DNA of 64,000 nt from 67-14 sp035502775 (lineage in GTDB: Bacteria > Actinomycetota > Thermoleophilia > Solirubrobacterales > 70-9). Both the position numbers and the translations under genes were made by a program. A model generated the notes under the pieces. The model was given only the letters and a program-made list of their open reading frames with translations, made no database searches and had not been told where the DNA came from. Positions 15,231 to 23,438 of this stretch are shown piece after piece. The stretch spans positions 1 to 64,000 of the forward strand of contig DATJUB010000012.1 in assembly GCA_035502775.1 (NCBI GenBank), in the 5' to 3' direction. Each line of letters starts with the position of its first letter. Positions within the stretch are counted from its first letter, which is position 1.

Positions 15231-16775
15231 GTGAAGAACGGGAGAATCGTCAAGCCGAAGTTTTCAAACCGTTCAGTGTGGGGTATGTCGAAGGAACACG
15301 AGGGCTACGAGAGCATTTCTCACTACCGCTCGGGCCTGTTGCGATTCGGGCTGCCCTACGTGATCGTCGCCTCCCTGGCCTTTTCGGCCTCCCTGCTGGG
15401 CAACGACGAAACGAACTGGCTGCACTACTCGCTGGGCTGGATCATCGCGCTGTCGTCACTCGGAGTCGCGATGATCAAGCCCCAGTTCTGGATGATCGCG
15501 CCCTTCGGGGCCCTCGCGGGTGCCCTGCTGATCCGATCCGGGACCGATGGGCTCGACTCGGGACTGGGCCCGCTGCTGATGATCCCGGCGATCGCGGTCG
15601 CCGTGTACGGATCGAGGCACGCACTGTTCGCGATGATCGGGTCGATCACCTCGATCGTCATCCTGATCGAGATCTTCGCTTCGAAGGAACCGGCGCTCAG
15701 CCCGGCCTGGCGGCAGGACACGATCCTGGTCCTGCTGGCGACCGTGCTGGCGATCGCGATCCAGGACCTGGTCACCCGGATGAGGGTCGAGCGTTCGCTC
15801 GCCGCCGAACGCGGCCGTCAGATCGAACAGCTCAACAGCATCACCAAGGCGATCGCGACCAGCGCCAACGGCGGCCAGACCCTCTGCTCGATCACGACCG
15901 AGGTGACCGAGGCGGTGGGAGCGGCGCTGTTCCATCTGGTCGGCGACGACGGCCTGGAACTGATCGCGTCCCAGAACGGCAAGCGCGAGATGCTGCGCCA
16001 GGTGGCTTCGGGGCCGGCACTCACGCCACGGTCGGTGATCCGCTCCGCGGAGCGCCGGATCGTCACCTCGGAGGACTCCGAGATGAACCTGCAGCGCATG
16101 GCCTGGGTGGATGTCAAGGTCGGCACCGTGGTCTGGGAGCCGGTCGAATTGAATGGAAACGTGATCGGAGCCCTCGCCCTGGCCTACGGGCCGGACTGGG
16201 AAAGCGACGAGGAGAGTTTCCTCCCGATCGACCTGCTCGCGGCCGAGGGCACGATCGCGATCCAGCAGAACCGGGTGACCGAACAGCTAGAGCTACTCGC
16301 CACCACCGACCCGCTCACCGGCATCGACAACCGCCGCGGCTGGGAGAAGTCGGTGGAACGCTCGATCGCCCGTGCCCGCCGCCAGAACCAGCCGCTCTGC
16401 CTGGCCCTGCTGGACCTCGATCACTTCAAGGAGTACAACGACAACAACGGCCACCAGGCCGGTGACCAGTTCCTCCAGGCATGCGCCCTGGCCTGGCAGA
16501 GCCTCATGCGGGCCGACGATCACATCGCGCGCTACGGCGGCGAGGAGTTCGTGCTGACCCTGCCGGACACGGAGCTGGCCGAGGCGATCGAGGTCGTCGA
16601 GAGGCTCCGGGCAGCGGTCCCGTCCGAGGAGACCTGCTCGGGAGGAATCGCCATGTGGGACGGAAGCGAACCGATCCGGGATCTGGTCCGACGGGCGGAC
16701 GAAGCGCTTTATCTGGCCAAGGAGAACGGCCGCAATCTCTCGATCGCGGCGGATCCCCGGCCCGGCCCCAAGTGA
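15231..16775 (+). CDS. membrane GAF-GGDEF diguanylate cyclase
   Basis: A 514-residue enzyme predicted to make c-di-GMP from two GTP. Residues ~37-180 hold about six transmembrane helices, ~195-345 a GAF-like sensor domain, and ~355-505 a GGDEF domain. The active site is GGEEF (436-440), preceded by DPLTGIDNRRG (360-370). The inhibitory I-site RADD (427-430) sits five residues before the active loop, as in PleD, so product feedback is expected. The GTG at 15231 is taken as start; an ATG at 15285 (MSKEHEGYES) would drop 18 residues and is a fair alternative. It is divergent from the MshEN glycosyltransferase operon and faces an EAL protein, so it is the likely local source of c-di-GMP for the synthase. 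Confidence 0.93.
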   Translation: MKNGRIVKPKFSNRSVWGMSKEHEGYESISHYRSGLLRFGLPYVIVASLAFSASLLGNDETNWLHYSLGWIIALSSLGVAMIKPQFWMIAPFGALAGALLIRSGTDGLDSGLGPLLMIPAIAVAVYGSRHALFAMIGSITSIVILIEIFASKEPALSPAWRQDTILVLLATVLAIAIQDLVTRMRVERSLAAERGRQIEQLNSITKAIATSANGGQTLCSITTEVTEAVGAALFHLVGDDGLELIASQNGKREMLRQVASGPALTPRSVIRSAERRIVTSEDSEMNLQRMAWVDVKVGTVVWEPVELNGNVIGALALAYGPDWESDEESFLPIDLLAAEGTIAIQQNRVTEQLELLATTDPLTGIDNRRGWEKSVERSIARARRQNQPLCLALLDLDHFKEYNDNNGHQAGDQFLQACALAWQSLMRADDHIARYGGEEFVLTLPDTELAEAIEVVERLRAAVPSEETCSGGIAMWDGSEPIRDLVRRADEALYLAKENGRNLSIAADPRPGPK

Positions 16776-16783
16776 GGGCCGGG

Positions 16784-16811
16784 GCTCTCGGGGCACGGGA
16801 CTCCCGGGAGC
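16784..16811. terminator. bidirectional hairpin terminator between convergent c-di-GMP genes
   Basis: GCTCTCGGG (16784-16792) and CCCGGGAGC (16803-16811) form a nine-pair stem with one G-U pair and a 10-base loop. It sits exactly between the ends of the cyclase gene (plus) and the EAL gene (minus). No U-tract is present on either side. Confidence 0.5.
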
Positions 16812-18500
16812 TCAGAGTTCGACCCGAACCGGGTGGGCGATGAAGAAGCCCTGGGCGAAATCCACGCCCCACTCCCGGAGCAGGTCGTAGCCCGCCTCGT
16901 CGGAGACGAACTCGGCCACAGTGCGACGGCCGGCCACCTTGGCCGTCTGGACGATCGAGCGGACGACCGCCTGGTCGATCTCACTGGTGGCGAGATCCTC
17001 GACGAAATGGCCGTCGATCTTGATCACGTCGAAGGCGATCTGCTTCAGGTGGTTGAACCCACCGTATCCGGAGCCGAAATCGTCGAGGGCACATGAGCAT
17101 CCCGCTTCACGAAGCCTCGTGACCAGACGTCCGACACCGCGGAAGTCGGAGCTGCCCTCACGCTCGGTCATCTCGAAGGTGAGCAGCGACGGGTCGGTGC
17201 CGGTCAGCTTCAGCTTCTCCTCGACGAGATCGGCGAGACGGCTGTCGACCAGCGATTGGGCCGACATGTTCATCCAGATCGACCCGCCGGTGCCGTCGAC
17301 TCCGCCCCTCGCCGCGAGCTCTATTCCCTTGCGGACCACCCAGCGGTCGAGCCGCCGGATCAGGCCGGATTCCTCGGCCACGGGGATCAGTTCGTCGGGC
17401 ATGATCAGGCCGCCATCGGGGAACCGGGCACGCAGCAGCAGTTCGTGGCCGACCGTCCTTCCGGTGCTGATCTCGACGATCGGCTGGGCGTCGAAGTAGA
17501 AGGTGCCCTCATCGCCTATGCCGCGCGCGATCAGCTCTCGCACCTCAGACAGTCCGACCAGCCCGGTCGGCGCCCGGTTGATGTCCAGGGTCACGAGGCA
17601 GTCCCGGCCGCCCTGTTTCGCCTTGCGCAATGCCTGGTCGGCGGTTGCCAGGACCTTGCTCGGCACCGAGACGTCGCCCGGCTCGATGATCGCGATGCCG
17701 GCGCTCGCGGTGACCGAGACGCCCTTCGCCGACTCCCCCAGCCCGGCCATGAAGCGATCTCCCCGGATCTGCTGGAGCAGGTTGCTGATCTTGATCACGA
17801 CCTTGCCCGCGTCGAGGTTCGGCCAGAACATCGCGAAGCGGTTGCCGCCGACCCGGACCGCGAGGCCCCCGTCGCTGGTCACCGACTCGATCAGGCTCGC
17901 CATCGCCCGGATGATCTGGTCTCCGCCGTCGTATCCGAGACGGTCGTTCAGGTAGGTGAAGCCGTCCATGTCGACCACGACCAGCGCCCGGGGCGCGGAC
18001 TTGGCGACGAGCCGGTGGCTGAAGCTGAGCAGCTCCTCCTCCATGCGCTGGGCGCCGGGGAGCCCGGTCAGGGCGTCGTGTCCGGCGAGGAACTCGAGCC
18101 GGCTGCTCTCACGGCGCCGTTCGGTCACGTCCTCGGCGCTGGCGATCCCGTAGAGCATGTCCTCGATCCGGATGAGCGAGGACACGGTCAGGCGGACGAC
18201 CTTCCAGCTGCCTTCCTTGGTGATCAGGTCGGCGTCATCGGACCACCAGGACCGCTTGCCGGCGACCAGCTCGTTGCGGGAGATCGCCGCTTCGTCCGAC
18301 ACTTCCGGGATCAGCTTGTACGCGGGCAGTCCGATCAGCTCGTCCATCGGGTAGCCGGTGAGGATCTCGAGGGCCTCGTTGGCGTAGACCAGCCGGCCGC
18401 CGATCAGGTGGTTGTACTCGACCACGGCCATACCGCTTGGCGCGGCGCCAAAAACCCAGTCGAGCATCTCCTTCTGTTCAGATGAGGCTCCCCTCCACAT
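16812..18500 (-). CDS. PAS-GGDEF-EAL protein, probable c-di-GMP phosphodiesterase
   Basis: A 562-residue cytoplasmic protein with PAS (~10-130), GGDEF (~138-305) and EAL (~315-560) domains. The cyclase signature is degenerate, GGNRF at 218-222, so this domain is probably inactive or only binds GTP. The EAL domain keeps the catalytic set: ELL (353-355) in place of EAL, N411, E443, DDF (473-475), K494, E530 and Q550. The conserved AEGVE loop reads AEFVS, which may weaken dimerisation control. Hydrolysis of c-di-GMP is the likely activity, opposing the convergent diguanylate cyclase. The PAS domain has no obvious haem- or flavin-ligand motif that I can name. Confidence 0.9.
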   Translation of the reverse strand: MWRGASSEQKEMLDWVFGAAPSGMAVVEYNHLIGGRLVYANEALEILTGYPMDELIGLPAYKLIPEVSDEAAISRNELVAGKRSWWSDDADLITKEGSWKVVRLTVSSLIRIEDMLYGIASAEDVTERRRESSRLEFLAGHDALTGLPGAQRMEEELLSFSHRLVAKSAPRALVVVDMDGFTYLNDRLGYDGGDQIIRAMASLIESVTSDGGLAVRVGGNRFAMFWPNLDAGKVVIKISNLLQQIRGDRFMAGLGESAKGVSVTASAGIAIIEPGDVSVPSKVLATADQALRKAKQGGRDCLVTLDINRAPTGLVGLSEVRELIARGIGDEGTFYFDAQPIVEISTGRTVGHELLLRARFPDGGLIMPDELIPVAEESGLIRRLDRWVVRKGIELAARGGVDGTGGSIWMNMSAQSLVDSRLADLVEEKLKLTGTDPSLLTFEMTEREGSSDFRGVGRLVTRLREAGCSCALDDFGSGYGGFNHLKQIAFDVIKIDGHFVEDLATSEIDQAVVRSIVQTAKVAGRRTVAEFVSDEAGYDLLREWGVDFAQGFFIAHPVRVEL

Positions 18501-18586
18501 GAATGACAGGGTACGTCAGGCGACCCGGATCCGGTCGGTTTCCAGCGGTTTCGGAAAGGAAATTGTCAGATCGCCGATCCGTCGCC

Positions 18587-20671
18587 CTAGAAATGAACGA
18601 TCGGGATGATCAGGATCGCGACGATGTTCGCCACCTTGATCATCGGGTTGATCGCCGGTCCGGCGGTGTCCTTGTAGGGATCGCCGACCGTGTCTCCGGT
18701 GACCGACGCGGCGTGAGCGTCCGAGCCCTTGCCCCCGTACTCGCCATCCTCGATCAACTTCTTCGCGTTGTCCCACGCACCGCCGCCGGCGGTCATCGAG
18801 ATCGCCGCGAACAGGCCGACCACGATCACGCCGATCAACAGGCCCCCGAGCGCGTCGACGCTGAGGATTCCCACGATCAGCGGGATCACGATCGGGATCA
18901 GGGCCGGCAGGATCATCTCCTTCTGTGCCGCCGCGGTCACCAGCGCGACCGATTGCCGGTAGTCGGGCTTGTCGGTGCCCTCCATGATCCCCGGCTTCTC
19001 CCGGAACTGACGCCGCACCTCCTCGACGACCTGTCCCCCGGCCCGCCCGACCGATTCGATCGCGAAGGACGAGAAGAGATAGACCATCATGCCGCCGATG
19101 ATCAGCCCGACCAGGGCCTCGGGACTCGACATGTTGAACAGCGTCTCCAGCTTGAAGCCCTCCGGAGCCTCCTCGACCAGCTCTTCCTTGAAGGCGGCGA
19201 ACAGCACCAGCGCGGCCAGCGCCGCCGAACCGATCGCGTACCCCTTCGTGACCGCCTTGGTCGTGTTGCCGACCGCGTCGAGCGGGTCGGTCACGTCCCG
19301 CACCGATTCGGGCAGCTCGGCCATCTCGGCGATACCGCCGGCGTTGTCGGTGATCGGGCCGAAGGCGTCTAGCGCGACGATCAGCCCGGTGAGCGAGAGC
19401 TGCGCGACCACGGCGATCCCGATGCCGTAGATCCCGGCGAGGTCGTTGGCGACCAGGATGGCGATCGCGAGCACCAATGCCGGTGCCGCGGTCGCCTGCA
19501 TGCCCTGGGCCAATCCTTGGATGATGTTGGTCGCGTGACCCGTCTGGGATGCCTCGGCGATGTTCTTGACCGGTCTGAACCGGGTCGAGGTGTAGTAGTC
19601 GGTGATCACGAACAGCAGTGCCGTGACCGCGATGCCGATCACCGCGCAGAGCCAGAGGTCGGTGACGCCGACCGTGCCATCGGCGGAGATGAAGCCCCCC
19701 GCGAGCGGATCGGACATCATCCAATCGGTCACCGGATAGAAGGCGATCACCGACAGCAGCCCGGAGACGATCAGGCCGCGGTAGAGCGCACCTTCGACGC
19801 TGTCGGAGTTCGTCTTGACGATCAGCGCACCGATGATCGAGGCGATGATCGCGACCCCTCCTAGCACCAGCGGGTAGATCGCCACCTCGCGTGCGAACTG
19901 CGGATCGAAATAGAGCACGCCGAGCAGCATCACCGCGACCGAAGTGACCGCGTAGGTCTCGAAGAGATCGGCCGCCATGCCGGCGCAATCGCCGACGTTG
20001 TCCCCGACGTTGTCGGCGATCACGGCCGGGTTGCGCGGGTCGTCCTCGGGGATGCCGGCCTCCACCTTGCCGACCAGGTCCGCGCCGACGTCGGCTGCCT
20101 TGGTGAAGATCCCGCCACCCAGACGGGCGAAGACCGAGATCAGCGATCCGCCGAAGCCGAGGCCGATCAGGGCGTCGACCGCCTCCTTGTCGGTGTCGAC
20201 CGCACCGGTCGCCACCAGCAGGCCGAAATAGCCCGCCACCCCCAGAAGCGCCAGGCCGACGACCAGCATGCCGGTCACCGAACCTCCCTTGAAAGCGACG
20301 TCAAGGGCCGGTGGCACACCTCCACGGGCCGCTTCGGCGACCCTGGTGTTGGCCCGGACCGAGACGTTCATCCCGATGAATCCGGTGGCCCCCGAGAGCG
20401 TGCCGCCGACGATGAAGCCGAGCGCGGTCTGCCAGTTCTGGAGTATCAGCAGCACGATCACCAGCGGCACCGCGACCACCCCGATGATCAGGTACTGCCG
20501 TCTCAGATATGCGGAAGCCCCCTCCTGGATCGCTCCGGATATCTCCCGCATCCGGTCGTTGCCGGGGGGTTTGGCCAGCAATCGCTGGGTCACGACGATG
20601 CCGTAGAGCACCGCTATCGCCGCGCAGAAAAGCGCGATGACCACGCCGTAGTCGGTTAGAAAGTCGGTCAA
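18587..20671 (-). CDS. hppA: membrane-bound proton-translocating pyrophosphatase
   Basis: A 694-residue polytopic enzyme that couples pyrophosphate hydrolysis to proton pumping. The family signatures are complete: 'GGGIFTKAADVGADLVGK', 'EAGIPEDDPRNPAVIADNVG', 'DNVGDCAGMAADLFE' and the C-terminal 'DTVGDPYKDTAGPAINPMIK'. The residue pair that separates subtypes reads GNTTK...T (motif GNTTKAVTKG), the K+-independent type, where K+-dependent enzymes have Ala. Length and about 16 membrane segments are normal. It is a single gene with 86 bases to the upstream EAL gene. Confidence 0.97.
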   Translation of the reverse strand: MTDFLTDYGVVIALFCAAIAVLYGIVVTQRLLAKPPGNDRMREISGAIQEGASAYLRRQYLIIGVVAVPLVIVLLILQNWQTALGFIVGGTLSGATGFIGMNVSVRANTRVAEAARGGVPPALDVAFKGGSVTGMLVVGLALLGVAGYFGLLVATGAVDTDKEAVDALIGLGFGGSLISVFARLGGGIFTKAADVGADLVGKVEAGIPEDDPRNPAVIADNVGDNVGDCAGMAADLFETYAVTSVAVMLLGVLYFDPQFAREVAIYPLVLGGVAIIASIIGALIVKTNSDSVEGALYRGLIVSGLLSVIAFYPVTDWMMSDPLAGGFISADGTVGVTDLWLCAVIGIAVTALLFVITDYYTSTRFRPVKNIAEASQTGHATNIIQGLAQGMQATAAPALVLAIAILVANDLAGIYGIGIAVVAQLSLTGLIVALDAFGPITDNAGGIAEMAELPESVRDVTDPLDAVGNTTKAVTKGYAIGSAALAALVLFAAFKEELVEEAPEGFKLETLFNMSSPEALVGLIIGGMMVYLFSSFAIESVGRAGGQVVEEVRRQFREKPGIMEGTDKPDYRQSVALVTAAAQKEMILPALIPIVIPLIVGILSVDALGGLLIGVIVVGLFAAISMTAGGGAWDNAKKLIEDGEYGGKGSDAHAASVTGDTVGDPYKDTAGPAINPMIKVANIVAILIIPIVHF

Positions 20672-20758
20672 AGCGTGTCCTCCTCGACTGTTTGAACCCG
20701 GTTCTAATCGGAGTCCAGCCTATCCCGGAGTGTGCGCGCTTTGCCACTAATCGTTCGA

Positions 20759-20773
20759 CGGGGCCCTGCCCCG
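20759..20773 (-). terminator. short GC hairpin downstream of the DUF1844-like gene
   Basis: CGGGG (20759-20763) and CCCCG (20769-20773) enclose a five-base loop, just past the stop at 20785 on the minus strand. There is no U-tract, so termination strength is uncertain. Confidence 0.3.
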
Positions 20774-20784
20774 CGAGATCCGGC

Positions 20785-21231
20785 TCAGTCGCGGCCGGGG
20801 GTCCAGAGACCGGGCCCCTTGGGCTTCGGCGGGCTCTCGGGAGTGGGCGGCTGCTGGCCGGGAGTGGGCGGCGCTCCGGCGTCACCCTCGGAGGTTCCGG
20901 CACGCTGCGCGTAGAGCATCTGAACCTGGCTGAGCGGTTCGCGCACGGCCTCGCCGACCTCGGCCGGGAGCAGCGCCACCAACGCCCGGACGGCGTCGAT
21001 CCCGATCCGCGCCTGCTCGAGATCGACCTCGTCCTCCTTGACGATCCGGCGGGCACTCAGGTTGAGAACACTGGCGACGGTCTGGGTGAGCAGGTCCTCG
21101 ACCCGGACCTCACGCATCTGCTGTTCGAGCATCTCCTGCTCTTCGGGAGTCAGCGGAGGCGGACCCTGGGGTTCGCCCTGAGAGGCCTCGGCGCTGGTCG
21201 GATCTGAGGGTGTCGTTTCTTCGTCAGCCAT
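20785..21231 (-). CDS. DUF1844-like small protein
   Basis: A 148-residue cytoplasmic protein of unknown function. Residues ~28-120 resemble the DUF1844 family: an all-helical core with 'RVEDLLTQTVASVLNLSARR', 'DLEQARIGIDAVRAL' and 'LSQVQMLYAQR'. Both ends are disordered, with an acidic Ser/Thr/Glu-rich N-terminus and a Pro/Gly-rich C-terminus. The ATG at 21231 is preferred over an in-frame TTG six bases upstream. It is a single gene, minus strand, with 98 bases to the next upstream gene. Confidence 0.72.
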   Translation of the reverse strand: MADEETTPSDPTSAEASQGEPQGPPPLTPEEQEMLEQQMREVRVEDLLTQTVASVLNLSARRIVKEDEVDLEQARIGIDAVRALVALLPAEVGEAVREPLSQVQMLYAQRAGTSEGDAGAPPTPGQQPPTPESPPKPKGPGLWTPGRD

Positions 21232-21329
21232 GGTCAAACCAGTCTACCGCCGTTCTGTCCCCCGATAACCCACACATAGGGGGTGAAACGGCCGACAGAA
21301 CGTACGGTTGCCGCGGATCCAGGCACCGA

Positions 21330-22481
21330 CTAGGTGCCGAAGGTTCGGGTCGTCTCTTCGGCCGAGGCCTTGTAGATCTCTTCGATCGTGGCCCCCGCCT
21401 GGAACATTTCTCGGGCTCTCTGGGTTCCGTTCTTCTCCGGCAGATCGACCTCGATCCCCAGCCCGTCGCGCGCCGGTGCGGTCCACTCCAGCAGGTCCTC
21501 GAGGACCTGGCGGGTCGCCATCTCGCGGCCCCCGCGGAAGTCGATCATCTTGCCGTCCATGCCGTAGCGGATGGCCCTCCAGAAGTTCTCCTCGATCTCA
21601 CGGTCACGGAGCGGCTCGCTGTCCCGCTTGGCGCCGGAGTCGATGTCGAGCGCGGTCTGGGCGACCACCGCGGTGATCAGTCCGGCGAGGGCGGTCGATT
21701 CGGCGGCGCTCGATTGCGCGTCGCAGATCCTCACCTCGACCGTGCCGAAGGCATGGTGCGGACGCACGCTCCACCAGAGCTGGGTCGCCTCGACCACCGA
21801 TCCGAGCCGTTTCAGCGTGTCGATGAATCCGGCGTACTCATCCCAGTCGTGGAACCGTCCGGGGATCCCGCAGCGCGGGAAGGTGCGGGTGAATATCTCG
21901 GTTCTGACCGAGGCGAGGCCGCTGTCGTGCCGGTCGAGAAAGGGCGAGTTGGCGGATACCGCGAGCAGGATCGGCAGCTGCTCGCGCAGCCAGTCGCTCA
22001 CCTGGATCGCCCGGTCCGCCCCCTGGATGCCGACGTGGACGTGAAGGCTCCAGGTGTTGTTGCGCTGCGCCACCCAGCCCAGATCCTCTTTCAGGCGCTG
22101 GTAGTGGGGCGTGTCGATGATCTCCTGGTCGAGATAGTTCGCCCAGGGATGCGTGCCCATCGAGACCAGGGACGCGCCGCGCTCGTCCGCGAGGGCGAAA
22201 AGCTTCCGGCGGCGCTCCGCCTGGCGCAGGTTCGCTTCGGCCATCGACTCGGAGCGGCCCGACCGGATCTCGATCTCCGAGGCGATCAACTCGCCGGCGG
22301 CGGACTCGCCCAGAACCGGATCCGCCTGGGCGGCCTCGTACAGCTCGGGAAAACGATCGGACAGATCGAGCGTGTCCGGATCGACGATCGCGAACTCCTC
22401 CTCGAGGCCGATCGTAAAGTCCCGCGAGTTCTCGAAAACCTCACGGGCTACGTTCAGATCAAGCAGATCGGGATCAGTCAA
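21330..22481 (-). CDS. GCS2-type carboxylate-amine ligase (glutamate-cysteine ligase family)
   Basis: A 383-residue ATP-dependent ligase of the GCS2/YbdK family, which forms gamma-glutamyl amides such as gamma-glutamylcysteine. Diagnostic blocks are 'FTIGLEEEFAIVDPDTLDL', 'SEIEIRSGRSESMAEA', 'NNTWSLHVHVGI', 'LLAVSANSPFLDRHDSGLAS' and 'GTVEVRICDAQSS'. Length is normal. It is followed upstream by rex with only six bases between, forming a rex-GCS2 unit, which suggests a thiol-redox role. The exact amine substrate cannot be told from sequence. Confidence 0.9.
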   Translation of the reverse strand: MTDPDLLDLNVAREVFENSRDFTIGLEEEFAIVDPDTLDLSDRFPELYEAAQADPVLGESAAGELIASEIEIRSGRSESMAEANLRQAERRRKLFALADERGASLVSMGTHPWANYLDQEIIDTPHYQRLKEDLGWVAQRNNTWSLHVHVGIQGADRAIQVSDWLREQLPILLAVSANSPFLDRHDSGLASVRTEIFTRTFPRCGIPGRFHDWDEYAGFIDTLKRLGSVVEATQLWWSVRPHHAFGTVEVRICDAQSSAAESTALAGLITAVVAQTALDIDSGAKRDSEPLRDREIEENFWRAIRYGMDGKMIDFRGGREMATRQVLEDLLEWTAPARDGLGIEVDLPEKNGTQRAREMFQAGATIEEIYKASAEETTRTFGT

Positions 22482-22487
22482 GCTCGG

Positions 22488-23159
22488 TCAAGACAGGTAG
22501 AAGTACAAGGCGTAGAGCAGGTCCACGGCCGGGCTGGACGTGTGGACGGTCACTTCGGGCGGAACCTGCAGCAGCTGTTCGGTGTAGTTGAAGATCACCG
22601 TCACGCCTGCCTTGACCAGACCGTCGGCGACTTCCTGAGCGGCCGCGGACGGAACCGCGATCACACCCACGACGATCGCCTCCTCCTTGACCGCGTCCCC
22701 CAGCTCGGAGAAGTCCCGGACCTTCAGCGGTCCCACCTGGGTACCGATGCGGCTCGGGTCGACGTCGAACAGCGACACGATCTGGAAGCCGTGGTCGGCG
22801 AAGATGTCCGATCCGGCGATCGCCTGTCCCAGCTTGCCGGCTCCGAACAGGGCGATGTTGTGATGGCCCGCGGTCCGCAGGATCTTGCGGATCTCGTCGA
22901 CCAGGAACTCGATCCGGTACCCCACGCCGCGCTTGCCGAACTTGCCGAAACCGGAAAGGTCACGGCGGATCTGCGTCGGGTTGATGTGGGTGTACTCCGA
23001 GAGCTCCTGGGACGAGATCGTGTCACGCCCCATCTTGCGTGCCTGCGTGAGCACCTGGAGGTAACGGGACAGCCGCGCCGCGACTCCCAGCGACAGCCTT
23101 TCGCCATCGCCGACGAGAACCGATGCGGACTCGGAACGAGATTTAGGCGACGGGGTCAT
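22488..23159 (-). CDS. rex: redox-sensing transcriptional repressor Rex
   Basis: A 223-residue DNA-binding sensor of the NADH/NAD+ ratio. Residues ~22-85 form the winged-helix domain with the invariant 'THINPTQIRRDLSGFGKFGK'. Residues ~90-215 form the Rossmann domain starting 'IALFGAGKLGQAI', with the acidic strand end 'LFDVDPSRIG' and C-terminal swapped helix. Rex normally represses respiratory and fermentative genes under aerobic conditions. I do not see a Rex operator (TTGTGAAN4TTCACAA type) in its own short upstream region. Confidence 0.97.
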   Translation of the reverse strand: MTPSPKSRSESASVLVGDGERLSLGVAARLSRYLQVLTQARKMGRDTISSQELSEYTHINPTQIRRDLSGFGKFGKRGVGYRIEFLVDEIRKILRTAGHHNIALFGAGKLGQAIAGSDIFADHGFQIVSLFDVDPSRIGTQVGPLKVRDFSELGDAVKEEAIVVGVIAVPSAAAQEVADGLVKAGVTVIFNYTEQLLQVPPEVTVHTSSPAVDLLYALYFYLS

Positions 23160-23189
23160 GGTCTCATCAGGGTATCTGTCCGGGCCATC

Positions 23190-23438
23190 TCAGGGGCTGC
23201 CTAGACGGGATCTGACCGCGTCGGCGTCGAGAACGAGATCGCTCACCTCTTCACCGGCGATCATCACGACCGGGATGCGCTCGAGGTAGCGCTTCAGCAA
23301 TTCGTCGTCGCCGTCGATGTCGACCACCTCGATTTCCAGTTCCGGATGCTCAGCGGCCATCGAGCGGAGCTCTTCGAGCGCTTCCACACAGATGTGACAG
23401 CCCTCGCGGGAGTAGACCGTCACCGTCGCGCCGCTCAC
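23190..23438 (-). CDS. glutaredoxin-like thiol protein (DUF836 type)
   Basis: An 82-residue thioredoxin-fold protein. It begins at a GTG (23438) giving VSGATVTVYSREGCHICVEAL, with the redox motif CHIC at the start of helix 1 and the cis-proline motif 'RIPVVMIAGEEV' near residue 57. The GTG overlaps the tsaD stop by GTGA, which fixes the start; longer in-frame extensions run through tsaD and are not credible. It ends 30 bases before rex and is probably transcribed with the t6A operon into rex and GCS2. Confidence 0.85.
   Translation of the reverse strand: MSGATVTVYSREGCHICVEALEELRSMAAEHPELEIEVVDIDGDDELLKRYLERIPVVMIAGEEVSDLVLDADAVRSRLGSP

Noticed and set aside
21210..23204. Open frame of 664 codons on the plus strand across GCS2 and rex
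   Set aside because: It crosses two well-supported genes and an intergenic gap and has no recognisable domain.
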